This document shows positions 1 to 6,822 of a DNA stretch of 7,143 bases, in pieces. The DNA lies in NCBI GenBank assembly GCA_001798455.1, contig MGSI01000047.1, positions 1 through 7,143 of the forward strand, given 5' to 3'. Below the pieces are notes generated by a model. The model was given only the letters and a program-made list of their open reading frames with translations. It searched no databases and was not told the origin of the DNA. Made by a program: the position numbers and the translations under genes. Position 1 is the first letter of the stretch; every line of letters begins with the position of its first letter. The stretch is from Deltaproteobacteria bacterium RIFCSPLOWO2_02_FULL_57_26 (GTDB lineage Bacteria; Desulfobacterota; Binatia; UBA9968).

Positions 1-755
1 GTCGCTGCGACCTCGGCCATCTCACGGACTAAATGCTCTTCCGGGCGGCGCCCGCGCAGGATCCCCTCGGCCTTTCTGGCGCGGACGATCGTCGGCGCGA
101 CCGAGTTGAGAGCGAGGCGGATATCTTCGCACAGGCCTCCCTTCACGCGGAGGGTGAGCGCAACACCCACGGTGGCGAAGTCTTCCTGGCTGCGCGGCAG
201 GAACTTGATGTGGGCCCACGTCATTTCTGGGCTCGGAGGAGGCGCGTGGATCTCGGTGAGGATTTCCCCGGGCCTCAGATCGGTCTGATAATAGTCGAGG
301 AAGAATTGCTCCAGCGGCAGCACCCGCTTTCCGTCGGAATGGAGCAAGGTAATCTCGGCGTCCAGCGTGATGAGACTGGCGCCCGGATCGGTCAACGGGT
401 CGCCCTGGCACAGGTTACCGCCGATAGTTCCCATGTTGCGGATCCTCGGCTGAGCGACCTTGCTGAAGGTCTCGTGCAGGAGAGGGTAGTGCTCACGCAC
501 CGGTTTGGCCAGTTCGATATCCCGGTGGCGCGCCCCCGCGCCGATTCTGAGGCCGTCTCTGGCATCAAAACGTACGGAATCGAAATCCGGGATATTGGCC
601 AGGCTGATAACTACTCGGGGGTTCAGCAAGTGCTGACGCATCATGATGATGAGAGCCGTGCCGCCGGCGATCACCCTGGCTTCATCGCCGTGTTCTTTGA
701 GAAGGGCGCAGGCCTCCTCAAGTGTCTTCGGCTCGAAGTATTCGAAATTGACCAT
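1..755 (-). CDS. FAD-binding medium subunit of a xanthine dehydrogenase-family molybdenum hydroxylase (CoxM/HcrB/CutM-like), 3' end cut by the window
   Basis: Reading leftward from an ATG at 755-753, the frame stays open for 251 codons to the window edge. The family is usually about 280-290 residues, so only the last 30-40 are missing. The product would pass electrons from the [2Fe-2S] clusters of its partner to an acceptor through FAD. Visible signs are the PCMH-type FAD-binding motif AGGTALI at residues 30-36 and the second flavin loop TIGGNLCQGDP at 110-120. From about residue 175 it reads as the CO-dehydrogenase flavoprotein C-terminal domain. The sequence runs directly from the second loop into LTDPGASLITLDAEITLL, with no Cys-rich insert, so the extra [4Fe-4S] cluster of 4-hydroxybenzoyl-CoA reductase HcrB is absent. 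An AAGGGA ribosome-binding site (761-766) sits 5 nt upstream of the ATG. The gene follows the Mo subunit after 34 bp and is the fourth gene of the operon. The family is secure; the physiological electron acceptor cannot be told. Confidence 0.93.
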   Translation of the reverse strand, partial: MVNFEYFEPKTLEEACALLKEHGDEARVIAGGTALIIMMRQHLLNPRVVISLANIPDFDSVRFDARDGLRIGAGARHRDIELAKPVREHYPLLHETFSKVAQPRIRNMGTIGGNLCQGDPLTDPGASLITLDAEITLLHSDGKRVLPLEQFFLDYYQTDLRPGEILTEIHAPPPSPEMTWAHIKFLPRSQEDFATVGVALTLRVKGGLCEDIRLALNSVAPTIVRARKAEGILRGRRPEEHLVREMAEVAA

Positions 756-789
756 GTCTATCCCTTGATCCCTGTAACCTTTAATCCCT

Positions 790-3072
790 TCAACTCTTGC
801 CCTTTTCCGTCAACGCTTTTAGAACTTTTTCGGGAGTGATCGGCAGAGTTCGGACGCGCACGCCGACGGCGTCGAAGATCGCGTTGCTGATAACCGCAGC
901 CGTGGGATCCATACCGAGCTCGCCCAGCCCCTTGGCGCCGAACGGTCCCGTCGGCTCATAGGATTTGGCAAAGGCGTGCGCCAGCGCCGGCATGTCGCGC
1001 ATCGAAGGGAGCCGATAGTCGGAAAAGTTCGGATTGATGGGCCGCCCTTCCTCCATTCTCAATCCTTCGATCAGCGCGTAGCCGAGACCCTGGGCCACTG
1101 ACCCCTCCACTTGGCCCTCGGCGCCGATCGGATTGATCACGGTGCCGCAGTCGGAGGCCGCTACGTACTTCAACACTTTGACCTGGCCGGTCTCGGTGTC
1201 CACCTCAACCTCGGCCGCCTGGCAGGCGAAGTTGTAGGCTCCGGACTCATTGCCGTAACGAGTTTCGTCCGGCAAAACCGAATCCGCATCGAAGCTTCCG
1301 GAGGCCACAATGGGCGCGCCACTGCGGCGAAACAGGCGCGCCCGCGCCACGTCGGCTACGGTGACGGCTTTGGCTTCCGCTCCTTTGACGTAAACCTTTC
1401 CGCCCTCGACCATGAGATCGTCCGGGCTCGCCTCCAGCATCTCCGAGGCCATCTCCAGAATCTGCTGCTTTGCCTTCGCTGCCGCGTCCTTTACGGCGTT
1501 GCCGGCAACGTAGGTCAGGCGACTGCCAAAGGCGCCGAGACAGAACGTCGTCAGATCGGTGTCGGCCTGGGAAAACTCAACGTCCTCCATGGGTATCCCC
1601 AACTCCTCGGCGGCGATTTGGCACAGCGCGGTGGCCGCGCCCTGACCGACCTCTCCTTCGCCCGAGAGAATGAGCGCCTTGCCGTCTTCGTTGATTTTGA
1701 TGGTAGCCGAGCTGCCATCGTAATCCCCGAAGTGACGCTTGCCGCTCACATGCACGGTGCAGGCCAGTCCGAGTCCGGTCTTGGGTTTTTTCGCGGCCCG
1801 CTTTTGCTTCCAGTCCATCATCTTCTCTGCCATATCGATGCACTGCTTCAGCTCGCAGCTCGTGACGCGGTTTCCGTGGGGCGATACATAACCTGGCTCG
1901 ACCGCGTTCACGCGGGCGATCTCCAAAGGATCGATCCCCAGCTCGTGGGCCGCCTCGTCAATCGCCTGCTCCACCGCCCATTCCGCCGAGGGATTGCCGA
2001 AACCGCGGAAAGCGCCGGTGGGGATCTTGTTCGTGTAGACGAGATACGCCTGAGTCTTGACGTCGGAGTATTTGTAGCAGGTGTCGTGTCGCAAAGCCGC
2101 CACGCCGGTGATGGCCGGGGCTTTCCCGGAATAGGCGCCGTTATCGGCGATGATTCGTAGGTGCTTGGCGCGGATTTGTCCGTCTTTCTTGAAGCCCATC
2201 CTGATCCAGGTCTTCATATTGACGCGGGGTCGGCTTCCGGCAAGGAATTCTTCTTCCCGGCTGTTGATGACCTTGACCGGCTTACGCGCTTTACGCGCCA
2301 GGATGGCGGCGACGATCGGGTTGTTATCGTCGCAGGATTTCCCGCCGAAACCGCCCCCGACCGCCGCCTGGATGATGCGGACATCGGTTTCCCTGACTCC
2401 CAGCGCCGCCGCGACTCGCATGCGTGCCGAAAACAGGGTTTGGGTGTTCATGTGGATTGTGTACTTGCCGTTCGGGGCGTAATCGGCGACGCTACCGATG
2501 GTTTCGATTGCGCAGTGCCACTGGGGGATGCTCTCGAAGGTGTCCTCGACGATCACGTCCGACTCGGCGAAGGCCCGCTCGACGCTGCCGCGCTCCACGT
2601 CGATGGTCATGGCGATGTTGCGGGCTTTGCCCTCGTGGACGAGCGGCGCCCCTTCCTGCATCGCTTCTTCGGCGTCAAAGACAGCCGGCAGTTCTTCGTA
2701 CTCTACCTCAATCAGGTTAAGCGCTTCTTCCGCTACGTCCGGATCGAGAGCCGCCACCGCAGCGACCTCTTCGCCTACGTAGCGGACCTTCCCCACAGAC
2801 AGCGGGTATTGATCGGCGAAGAAGGCCCCCCAGGGCCGCTTGACTGTGTCTTCCGCCGTGACGACGGCTTTGACCCCGCGAAGTTTCTCTGCCTTGCTGG
2901 TATCGATGTTGAGAATGCGGGCGTGGGGGTAGGGACTGCGCAGAATTCGTCCGATCAGCATCCCCGGAAGCTGCAGATCGCCGACGTACCTCGCCTCGCC
3001 GGTCACTTTCTCGTAGCCTTCGACCCTGGTGACTCTGTGCCCGACGACGGAGAACTTTTCCGCCTCAGCCAT
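790..3072 (-). CDS. Molybdopterin-binding catalytic large subunit of a xanthine dehydrogenase-family hydroxylase
   Basis: This 760-residue protein is full length for the Mo-binding subunit of the family (about 750-800). It would hold the Mo-pterin cofactor and hydroxylate, or reductively dehydroxylate, an aromatic or heterocyclic substrate. Residues 15-130 form the a/b hammerhead domain (GYEKVTGEARYVGDL near 19-33) and the rest is the Mo-binding domain. Visible signatures are GGGFGGK at 239-245, the substrate loop AFRGFGNPS at 354-362 (Arg356), the cofactor loop EVGQGAAT at 474-481, QGLGYAL at 661-667, and GAKGLGELG at 712-720, whose Glu718 fits the catalytic base. The loop is the xanthine dehydrogenase/HcrA type, not the AYRCSFR loop of form I CO dehydrogenase, so a CoxL label would be misleading. 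The ATG overlaps the end of the [2Fe-2S] subunit gene by 8 bp and has a GGGAG site (3081-3085) 8 nt upstream, suggesting translational coupling. There is no signal peptide, so the enzyme is probably cytoplasmic. The substrate is unknown. Confidence 0.95.
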   Translation of the reverse strand: MAEAEKFSVVGHRVTRVEGYEKVTGEARYVGDLQLPGMLIGRILRSPYPHARILNIDTSKAEKLRGVKAVVTAEDTVKRPWGAFFADQYPLSVGKVRYVGEEVAAVAALDPDVAEEALNLIEVEYEELPAVFDAEEAMQEGAPLVHEGKARNIAMTIDVERGSVERAFAESDVIVEDTFESIPQWHCAIETIGSVADYAPNGKYTIHMNTQTLFSARMRVAAALGVRETDVRIIQAAVGGGFGGKSCDDNNPIVAAILARKARKPVKVINSREEEFLAGSRPRVNMKTWIRMGFKKDGQIRAKHLRIIADNGAYSGKAPAITGVAALRHDTCYKYSDVKTQAYLVYTNKIPTGAFRGFGNPSAEWAVEQAIDEAAHELGIDPLEIARVNAVEPGYVSPHGNRVTSCELKQCIDMAEKMMDWKQKRAAKKPKTGLGLACTVHVSGKRHFGDYDGSSATIKINEDGKALILSGEGEVGQGAATALCQIAAEELGIPMEDVEFSQADTDLTTFCLGAFGSRLTYVAGNAVKDAAAKAKQQILEMASEMLEASPDDLMVEGGKVYVKGAEAKAVTVADVARARLFRRSGAPIVASGSFDADSVLPDETRYGNESGAYNFACQAAEVEVDTETGQVKVLKYVAASDCGTVINPIGAEGQVEGSVAQGLGYALIEGLRMEEGRPINPNFSDYRLPSMRDMPALAHAFAKSYEPTGPFGAKGLGELGMDPTAAVISNAIFDAVGVRVRTLPITPEKVLKALTEKGKS

Positions 3073-3634
3073 GGCTTTTGCTCCCGTGCGTTCTGGCTTC
3101 CGCCTTGTAGACGTCGAGGCTTTGTATCCTCGCCTCTATCCGCTCCCGGGGCAGCAGATCCTCTGTTCTTACCTTGTTTTGCACGACTGCCATTACGGAC
3201 TCGAGAATTTTGTAATAGCCGGTGCAACGGCACAGATTCCCCGACATCCATTCTTTGACTTCTTCCTCGCTAGGGTTGGGGTTGCCGTCAAGCAGGGCCT
3301 TAGCGGCCATGATCTGTCCCGGGGTGCAGATGCCGCACTGAAAACCGCCGTATTCAAGAAAAGCCTGCTGCAAGGGATGAAGCCGGCCGTCTTTGGCTAA
3401 TCCCTCGATCGTGGTGATCTCTTTGCCCTGGCAGGCAATCGCCAGTGTCAGGCAGGAGCTCACGAGCCTTCCGTCGACGGTCACGCTGCAAGCCCCGCAC
3501 ACTCCGATGCTGCAACCCTCTTTTGTCCCGGTAAGGCCGATATCGTCGCGCAGCGCGTGGAGCAATAGCCGGTTCGGCTCGATCTCGATATCGTGCTCTT
3601 CTCCGTTGACGTTTAAGACGACGTGTTTTTTCAT
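3065..3634 (-). CDS. [2Fe-2S] iron-sulfur small subunit of the molybdenum hydroxylase (CoxS/HcrC/CutS-like)
   Basis: This 189-residue protein carries both cluster sites of the family's small subunit and would relay electrons between the Mo centre and FAD. The N-terminal plant-ferredoxin-type cluster is bound by Cys41, Cys46, Cys49 and Cys61 (CSIGVCGAC, then SSC). The C-terminal helical domain binds the Mo-proximal cluster through Cys100, Cys103, Cys135 and Cys137 (FQCGICTPGQ and NLCRCTGY). Gln99, just before Cys100, is the residue that usually contacts the pterin. The family is typically about 155-170 residues. Here about 30-35 charged residues follow the CRCTGYYKI core, a modest C-terminal extension. 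The ATG lies 4 bp after the stop of the UbiD-like gene, and the 3' end overlaps the Mo-subunit gene by 8 bp. It is therefore the second gene of a tightly packed operon in the subunit order small, large, medium. Confidence 0.96.
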   Translation of the reverse strand: MKKHVVLNVNGEEHDIEIEPNRLLLHALRDDIGLTGTKEGCSIGVCGACSVTVDGRLVSSCLTLAIACQGKEITTIEGLAKDGRLHPLQQAFLEYGGFQCGICTPGQIMAAKALLDGNPNPSEEEVKEWMSGNLCRCTGYYKILESVMAVVQNKVRTEDLLPRERIEARIQSLDVYKAEARTHGSKSHG

Positions 3635-3638
3635 ACGC

Positions 3639-5294
3639 TCATTCCGCTCTTCCGGTGTGGGTGCGTCCCCATTTCTCTCTCATGGACTTAAGCGTTTCTC
3701 CCTTTTCCACTGCCACCCGCGTGGATTTAAGCAGCTCTCCGATCTTATCGTACTCCCCCTGGGCCGCAAGCCGCGCCTCCTCCTCCAGCTCCTCCGGCCA
3801 CAGGCCGAGAAAGTAGCCGTGCCAAGGCTCTTGGGGCTCCAGCTTGGGAAGCCCCAGCTCCTCCCAGATCTCTTTCGCCCGCTCCATGTACTCCCTTTTG
3901 GGTAACGAGACGGGCGGGAAGTCCGCCTTGCGCGTCGCATCGATTAATAGAGACGACTCCATGTTTTCGTAGCGGCTCGAAGGGTGGGTCGCCACCATGC
4001 CGATCGGCGTGGCCCCAAAGGGACGGTTCTTTACGACCTTGATGTCTTTATGGGGCTGGGAGCGGTGCGTGATCGCCCAGGTCACTGCGATCGGATCGTG
4101 CGGATTGATATCCTCATCCACAGCGATCACCAGCTTCCCCACCCGATCGCCGTATTCGAGAAGGGCGTCCATCGCCTTCCATGGATCCTGATCGTCCCGC
4201 TTTTTCATGCGCAGGACGACGTACGGGCGCAGGTTCACCAGCGGCTCCATAAGAGAGACCTCTAGCACGCTGGAGAAACCCTTCTGTCTGAGAGATCGGT
4301 GGATGAGGGTCGCCATTCCCATCGCCTTGATCTTGGAACTCTCGCTGGGCGTTACCTGACTGATGATCGATACCCAGATGGGATTTTTCCTGTGCATGAC
4401 GCAGGTCAGCTCGAAGGCCGGGCTCAAGGTCCTCGGGTCAACGTAGCCCATGGATTCGCCGAAGGGCCCTTCTTCCTCGAGGTAGTCCGTGGGTATGATG
4501 CCCTCAAAGACGATCTCGGCCGTCGCCGGCACCTCGATATCGACAGTCTGACATTTGACGAGGCTGATCGGCTCCCCCACCAAACCTCCGGCCAAGGCGA
4601 GCTCATCCATCGTCGGAGGCACCTTTTGTGTGGCCGTATAGGAGACAGCCGGTACGGTGCCCACGGCGACCGCCACTTCGAGGGGAATCCCTTTCTGCCG
4701 GCATTTTTCCCAGTGGCGGGAGAGATCCTGCGGGGTGCCCGACATGATCCCGCTCCGTCCCGGACCTTTGATCAAGCCGCGGTAGTTGCCGACATTTCGC
4801 TTGCCCGTATCGGGATCTTTGGTGATCCAGTGGCCCGCTGTGATGTATGGCCCGTTGTCGAATCCCGGGGTAGAAATGGGAACGGGGAACTCGTTGAAGC
4901 CGCCCTGCTGGAGCAGATCGTTCCCCTTGTGGATCTCCTCCATCACCGGTCCGTGGCTGACGATCTCGGGCTCCAGAAGATGATCCATCGCATAGAGCCA
5001 GCGATCGGCAACTTCTTCCGCCTGGCATTTCAAGCCCAGGCAATAGATGGCTGAGGAGCCTGCAAGCCCTCCAACCAGCACCGGACTTGAGTACTTTCTC
5101 CTTTTGGCATCCGTGACGTTCTCGAAAAGAAAGGCCTTCCGATCCTCCTCCTTCAGGCCCCTAAATTGCCAGCGGACCAGAGGGTGAAGCTCCGTGTCTT
5201 TGTTGATTTCCCGCGTGATGTGCAAAAGCTTACCGTGATCCTCCAGCGCGGTGATAAACTCGCGCAAGTCACGATAGGGTTTGGAAAATTTCAT
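3639..5294 (-). CDS. UbiD-family prenylated-FMN-dependent (de)carboxylase
   Basis: This 551-residue protein is of a usual length for UbiD enzymes, which use prenylated FMN and a divalent metal to (de)carboxylate aromatic or alpha,beta-unsaturated acids. Aligning by eye to the fungal Fdc1 pattern gives all expected residues: metal ligands Asn167 (in NVGNYR), His194 (in SRHWEK) and Glu260 (in PATAEIVFEG); catalytic Arg172; and the catalytic Glu pair Glu275 and Glu280 in EGPFGE. The frame extends upstream to an ATG at 5411, adding 39 residues. I chose the ATG at 5294 because MKFSKPYRDLREFI is where UbiD homology normally begins, AAGGT (5301-5305) lies 6 nt upstream, and the longer form would run into divergent cysS. 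It is the first gene of the operon, 4 bp from the [2Fe-2S] subunit. A role together with the molybdenum hydroxylase is inferred. Phenylphosphate carboxylase-like, hydroxybenzoate decarboxylase-like and HmfF-like functions all remain possible. The flavin prenyltransferase UbiX needed for its cofactor is not in this window. Confidence 0.93.
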   Translation of the reverse strand: MKFSKPYRDLREFITALEDHGKLLHITREINKDTELHPLVRWQFRGLKEEDRKAFLFENVTDAKRRKYSSPVLVGGLAGSSAIYCLGLKCQAEEVADRWLYAMDHLLEPEIVSHGPVMEEIHKGNDLLQQGGFNEFPVPISTPGFDNGPYITAGHWITKDPDTGKRNVGNYRGLIKGPGRSGIMSGTPQDLSRHWEKCRQKGIPLEVAVAVGTVPAVSYTATQKVPPTMDELALAGGLVGEPISLVKCQTVDIEVPATAEIVFEGIIPTDYLEEEGPFGESMGYVDPRTLSPAFELTCVMHRKNPIWVSIISQVTPSESSKIKAMGMATLIHRSLRQKGFSSVLEVSLMEPLVNLRPYVVLRMKKRDDQDPWKAMDALLEYGDRVGKLVIAVDEDINPHDPIAVTWAITHRSQPHKDIKVVKNRPFGATPIGMVATHPSSRYENMESSLLIDATRKADFPPVSLPKREYMERAKEIWEELGLPKLEPQEPWHGYFLGLWPEELEEEARLAAQGEYDKIGELLKSTRVAVEKGETLKSMREKWGRTHTGRAE

Positions 5295-5333
5295 GCTTTT
5301 ACCTTGGGGGTTCTCTATGCTTTTTCGCCGTAT

Positions 5334-5366
5334 TTCGCAAGAGGCGGCCGCAATTTTCCTTGCAAA
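5334..5366. repeat. Imperfect inverted repeat TTYGCAAG / CTTGCRAA, possible operator
   Basis: Two 8-bp arms, TTCGCAAG at 5334-5341 and CTTGCAAA at 5359-5366, are inverted copies with 7 of 8 positions matching. They are separated by 17 bp that include the palindrome GCGGCCGC. The spacing between arm centres is about 25 bp, somewhat more than two helical turns, and the pair lies in the middle of the divergent region. A dimeric regulator binding here is a guess, because short arms can arise by chance. Confidence 0.25.
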
Positions 5367-5387
5367 TTCCCAGGCGATCCGTAAGAT
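5360..5387 (+). promoter_or_regulatory. Possible sigma-70-like promoter for cysS
   Basis: A -35-like TTGCAA (5360-5365) and a -10-like TAAGAT (5382-5387) are separated by 16 bp. Each matches the consensus at 4 of 6 positions. Transcription would begin near 5393-5395, leaving a leader of about 15 nt before the cysS ATG at 5410. The -35-like box overlaps the right arm of the inverted repeat. The match is weak and made by eye only. Confidence 0.25.
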
Positions 5388-5409
5388 GGAAGAAAATAGC
5401 CGTCTTTTC

Positions 5410-6822
5410 ATGAGTCTGCAAATTTACAGCACGCTGTCCGGGAAGAAAGAGGAGTTTGTCCCACTCAGAGGCGGAGAGGTGCGGATTTACGTCTGCGGCG
5501 TTACGGTCTACGACTCTTCCCACATCGGCCATGCGCGTGCCCTCCTGACCTTTGACGTCATTTACCGGTATCTAAAATTTCTCGACTACCGGGTAATTTT
5601 CGTCCGGAACTTTACGGATCTGGACGATAAGATCATCCGTCGGGCGCAGGAGGAGGGGACCACCTCTGAGGCGATCGCCGCGAAATACATCGAAGAGTTC
5701 TACCAGGATAGTCATGCCCTTGGGCTCCTACGGCCGGCCCAAGAGCCCAAAGCCACCGAACACATCCCCGAGATCATTGCCCTGATCCGCCGCCTCGAGG
5801 AAAAGGGAATGGCTTATCAGGTCGACGGCGACGTCTTCTTTCCCGTGGAGCGATTTCCCGAATACGGGAAGCTCTCGCGCCGAAAGCCCGAGGAATTGGA
5901 GGCCGGCGCCAGGATCGAAGTCGATGAGCGCAAGAGGTCCCCATTGGACTTCGCCCTGTGGAAGAGAAGCAAAGAGGGAGAACCCTCCTGGGAAAGCCCT
6001 TGGGGTACGGGAAGGCCGGGATGGCACATCGAATGTTCCGCGATGAGCACAAGATATCTGGGACAGCCCTTTGACATCCACGGTGGCGGTCTCGATCTCG
6101 TTTTCCCCCACCATGAGAACGAGATCGCCCAATCCGAGGCTGCCTTTGATGTTCCCCTGGCGCGCTATTGGATCCACAACGGCTTTCTCAACGTGAACCA
6201 TGAGAAGATGTCGAAATCGCTCGGCAATATCTACACGGTTCGGGAGATCCTCGATCTTTACGAGCCTGAGGGGCTACGCCATTACTTTCTCTCGAGCCAC
6301 TACCGTAGCCCGATCGATTTTTCCCGGCAGGGCTTGGAGGAGGCTGAGAAGGCCGTGGAGCGAATCTACGAGACCATGGATCGAATTCAGCGATGCCTTC
6401 CGACACCGGGTCCGTCCCGCCCGGATGCCGGGATCTTAGAAGGTTTTCGCCGCGAGATGGACGACGATTTCAACACCCCGAGGGCGATCGCCTTGATCTT
6501 CGACGAGGTCCGCTCTCTCAACCGCCTGCTGGATGAGGGTAAAACCGCGGGGCTCGCGGCGCGCTCGCTGGCGCTCCGGGCCGTGGGCGAGACCCTGGGA
6601 CTTTTGCAGCGCCCGCCGGAAATGTTTCTAATGAACCGGAGGGAGCGCTGGATCAAAAAACAGGGGCTATCCCATGCGGAAATCGAAGATTTGATCCGCA
6701 AGCGCGATCGGGTCCGTAAGGAAAAGAGGTATCAGGAGGGGGATCGGATTCGAGAAGAGCTCAGAGCAAGGGGGATAGTTTTGGAAGATACCCCTGGAGG
6801 GACCATATGGAAGGTCAAGTGA
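5410..6822 (+). CDS. cysS: Cysteinyl-tRNA synthetase
   Basis: This 470-residue class I aminoacyl-tRNA synthetase charges tRNA-Cys with cysteine in the cytoplasm. The catalytic HIGH motif is at residues 38-41 (SHIGHAR) and KMSKS at 266-270. The active-site zinc ligands are all present, Cys29, Cys209, His234 and Glu238, with the numbering nearly that of the E. coli enzyme (Cys28, Cys209, His234, Glu238). The specificity region GWHIECSAMS and HGGGLDLVFPHHENE is intact. A DALR-type helical region follows (DDDFNTPRAIALIFD, about 352-366), and the tail ends in the usual ARGIxLEDTPxGTxW form. The frame is open upstream to 5281 with other ATGs, including one at 5386. I chose 5410 because MSLQIYSTLSGKKEEF matches the family's usual N-terminus. 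No good Shine-Dalgarno precedes 5410, so the start is the least certain part. The downstream gene overlaps its 3' end by 16 bp. Confidence 0.97.
   Translation: MSLQIYSTLSGKKEEFVPLRGGEVRIYVCGVTVYDSSHIGHARALLTFDVIYRYLKFLDYRVIFVRNFTDLDDKIIRRAQEEGTTSEAIAAKYIEEFYQDSHALGLLRPAQEPKATEHIPEIIALIRRLEEKGMAYQVDGDVFFPVERFPEYGKLSRRKPEELEAGARIEVDERKRSPLDFALWKRSKEGEPSWESPWGTGRPGWHIECSAMSTRYLGQPFDIHGGGLDLVFPHHENEIAQSEAAFDVPLARYWIHNGFLNVNHEKMSKSLGNIYTVREILDLYEPEGLRHYFLSSHYRSPIDFSRQGLEEAEKAVERIYETMDRIQRCLPTPGPSRPDAGILEGFRREMDDDFNTPRAIALIFDEVRSLNRLLDEGKTAGLAARSLALRAVGETLGLLQRPPEMFLMNRRERWIKKQGLSHAEIEDLIRKRDRVRKEKRYQEGDRIREELRARGIVLEDTPGGTIWKVK

Larger units (their letters stand above)
5295..5409. promoter_or_regulatory. 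Divergent intergenic region between the catabolic operon and cysS
   Basis: These 115 bp separate the two outward-facing start codons, so promoters for both units, and any operator for the UbiD/Mo-hydroxylase operon, should lie here. The sequence is more AT-rich than the flanking genes. It holds an imperfect inverted repeat (TTCGCAAG at 5334-5341 and CTTGCAAA at 5359-5366) and a possible rightward promoter, listed separately. No clear sigma-70-like promoter was found for the leftward operon. No T-box or other cysteine-sensing leader is evident upstream of cysS, and the space is too short for one. That promoters are here follows from the gene arrangement; their exact positions are uncertain. 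Confidence 0.6.

Noticed and set aside
756..789. 34-bp gap between Mo and FAD subunit genes as a terminator or regulatory site
   Set aside because: No hairpin or T-run is seen; it holds only the ribosome-binding site of the FAD subunit gene.
33..839. Plus-strand 268-residue open frame
   Set aside because: It is the codon-aligned antisense shadow of the truncated FAD subunit, whose minus-strand translation carries AGGTALI and TIGGN flavin motifs.
1111..3258. Very long plus-strand open frames (1111-2160 and 2161-3258, same frame) opposite the Mo and [2Fe-2S] subunit genes
   Set aside because: Over the Mo subunit they are codon-aligned antisense frames, which stay open because a GC-rich sense gene rarely uses TTA, CTA or TCA codons. 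Their translations show no recognisable domain, while the minus strand encodes clear family motifs.
1..3634. Annotation of the three subunits as aerobic carbon monoxide dehydrogenase (coxMSL)
   Set aside because: The Mo subunit lacks the AYRCSFR loop, and the gene order is small-large-medium rather than medium-small-large.
4299..5054. Plus-strand 251-residue open frame inside the UbiD-like gene
   Set aside because: It is a codon-aligned antisense shadow with no family features; the minus strand contains all UbiD active-site residues.
5314..5340. Possible leftward promoter for the UbiD operon (TTGCGA, 15-bp spacer, CATAGA on the minus strand)
   Set aside because: The -10 matches only 3 of 6 positions and the spacer is short, so it is not supportable as a feature.
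5728..6201. Minus-strand 157-residue open frame inside cysS
   Set aside because: It is a codon-aligned antisense shadow of the conserved synthetase core.
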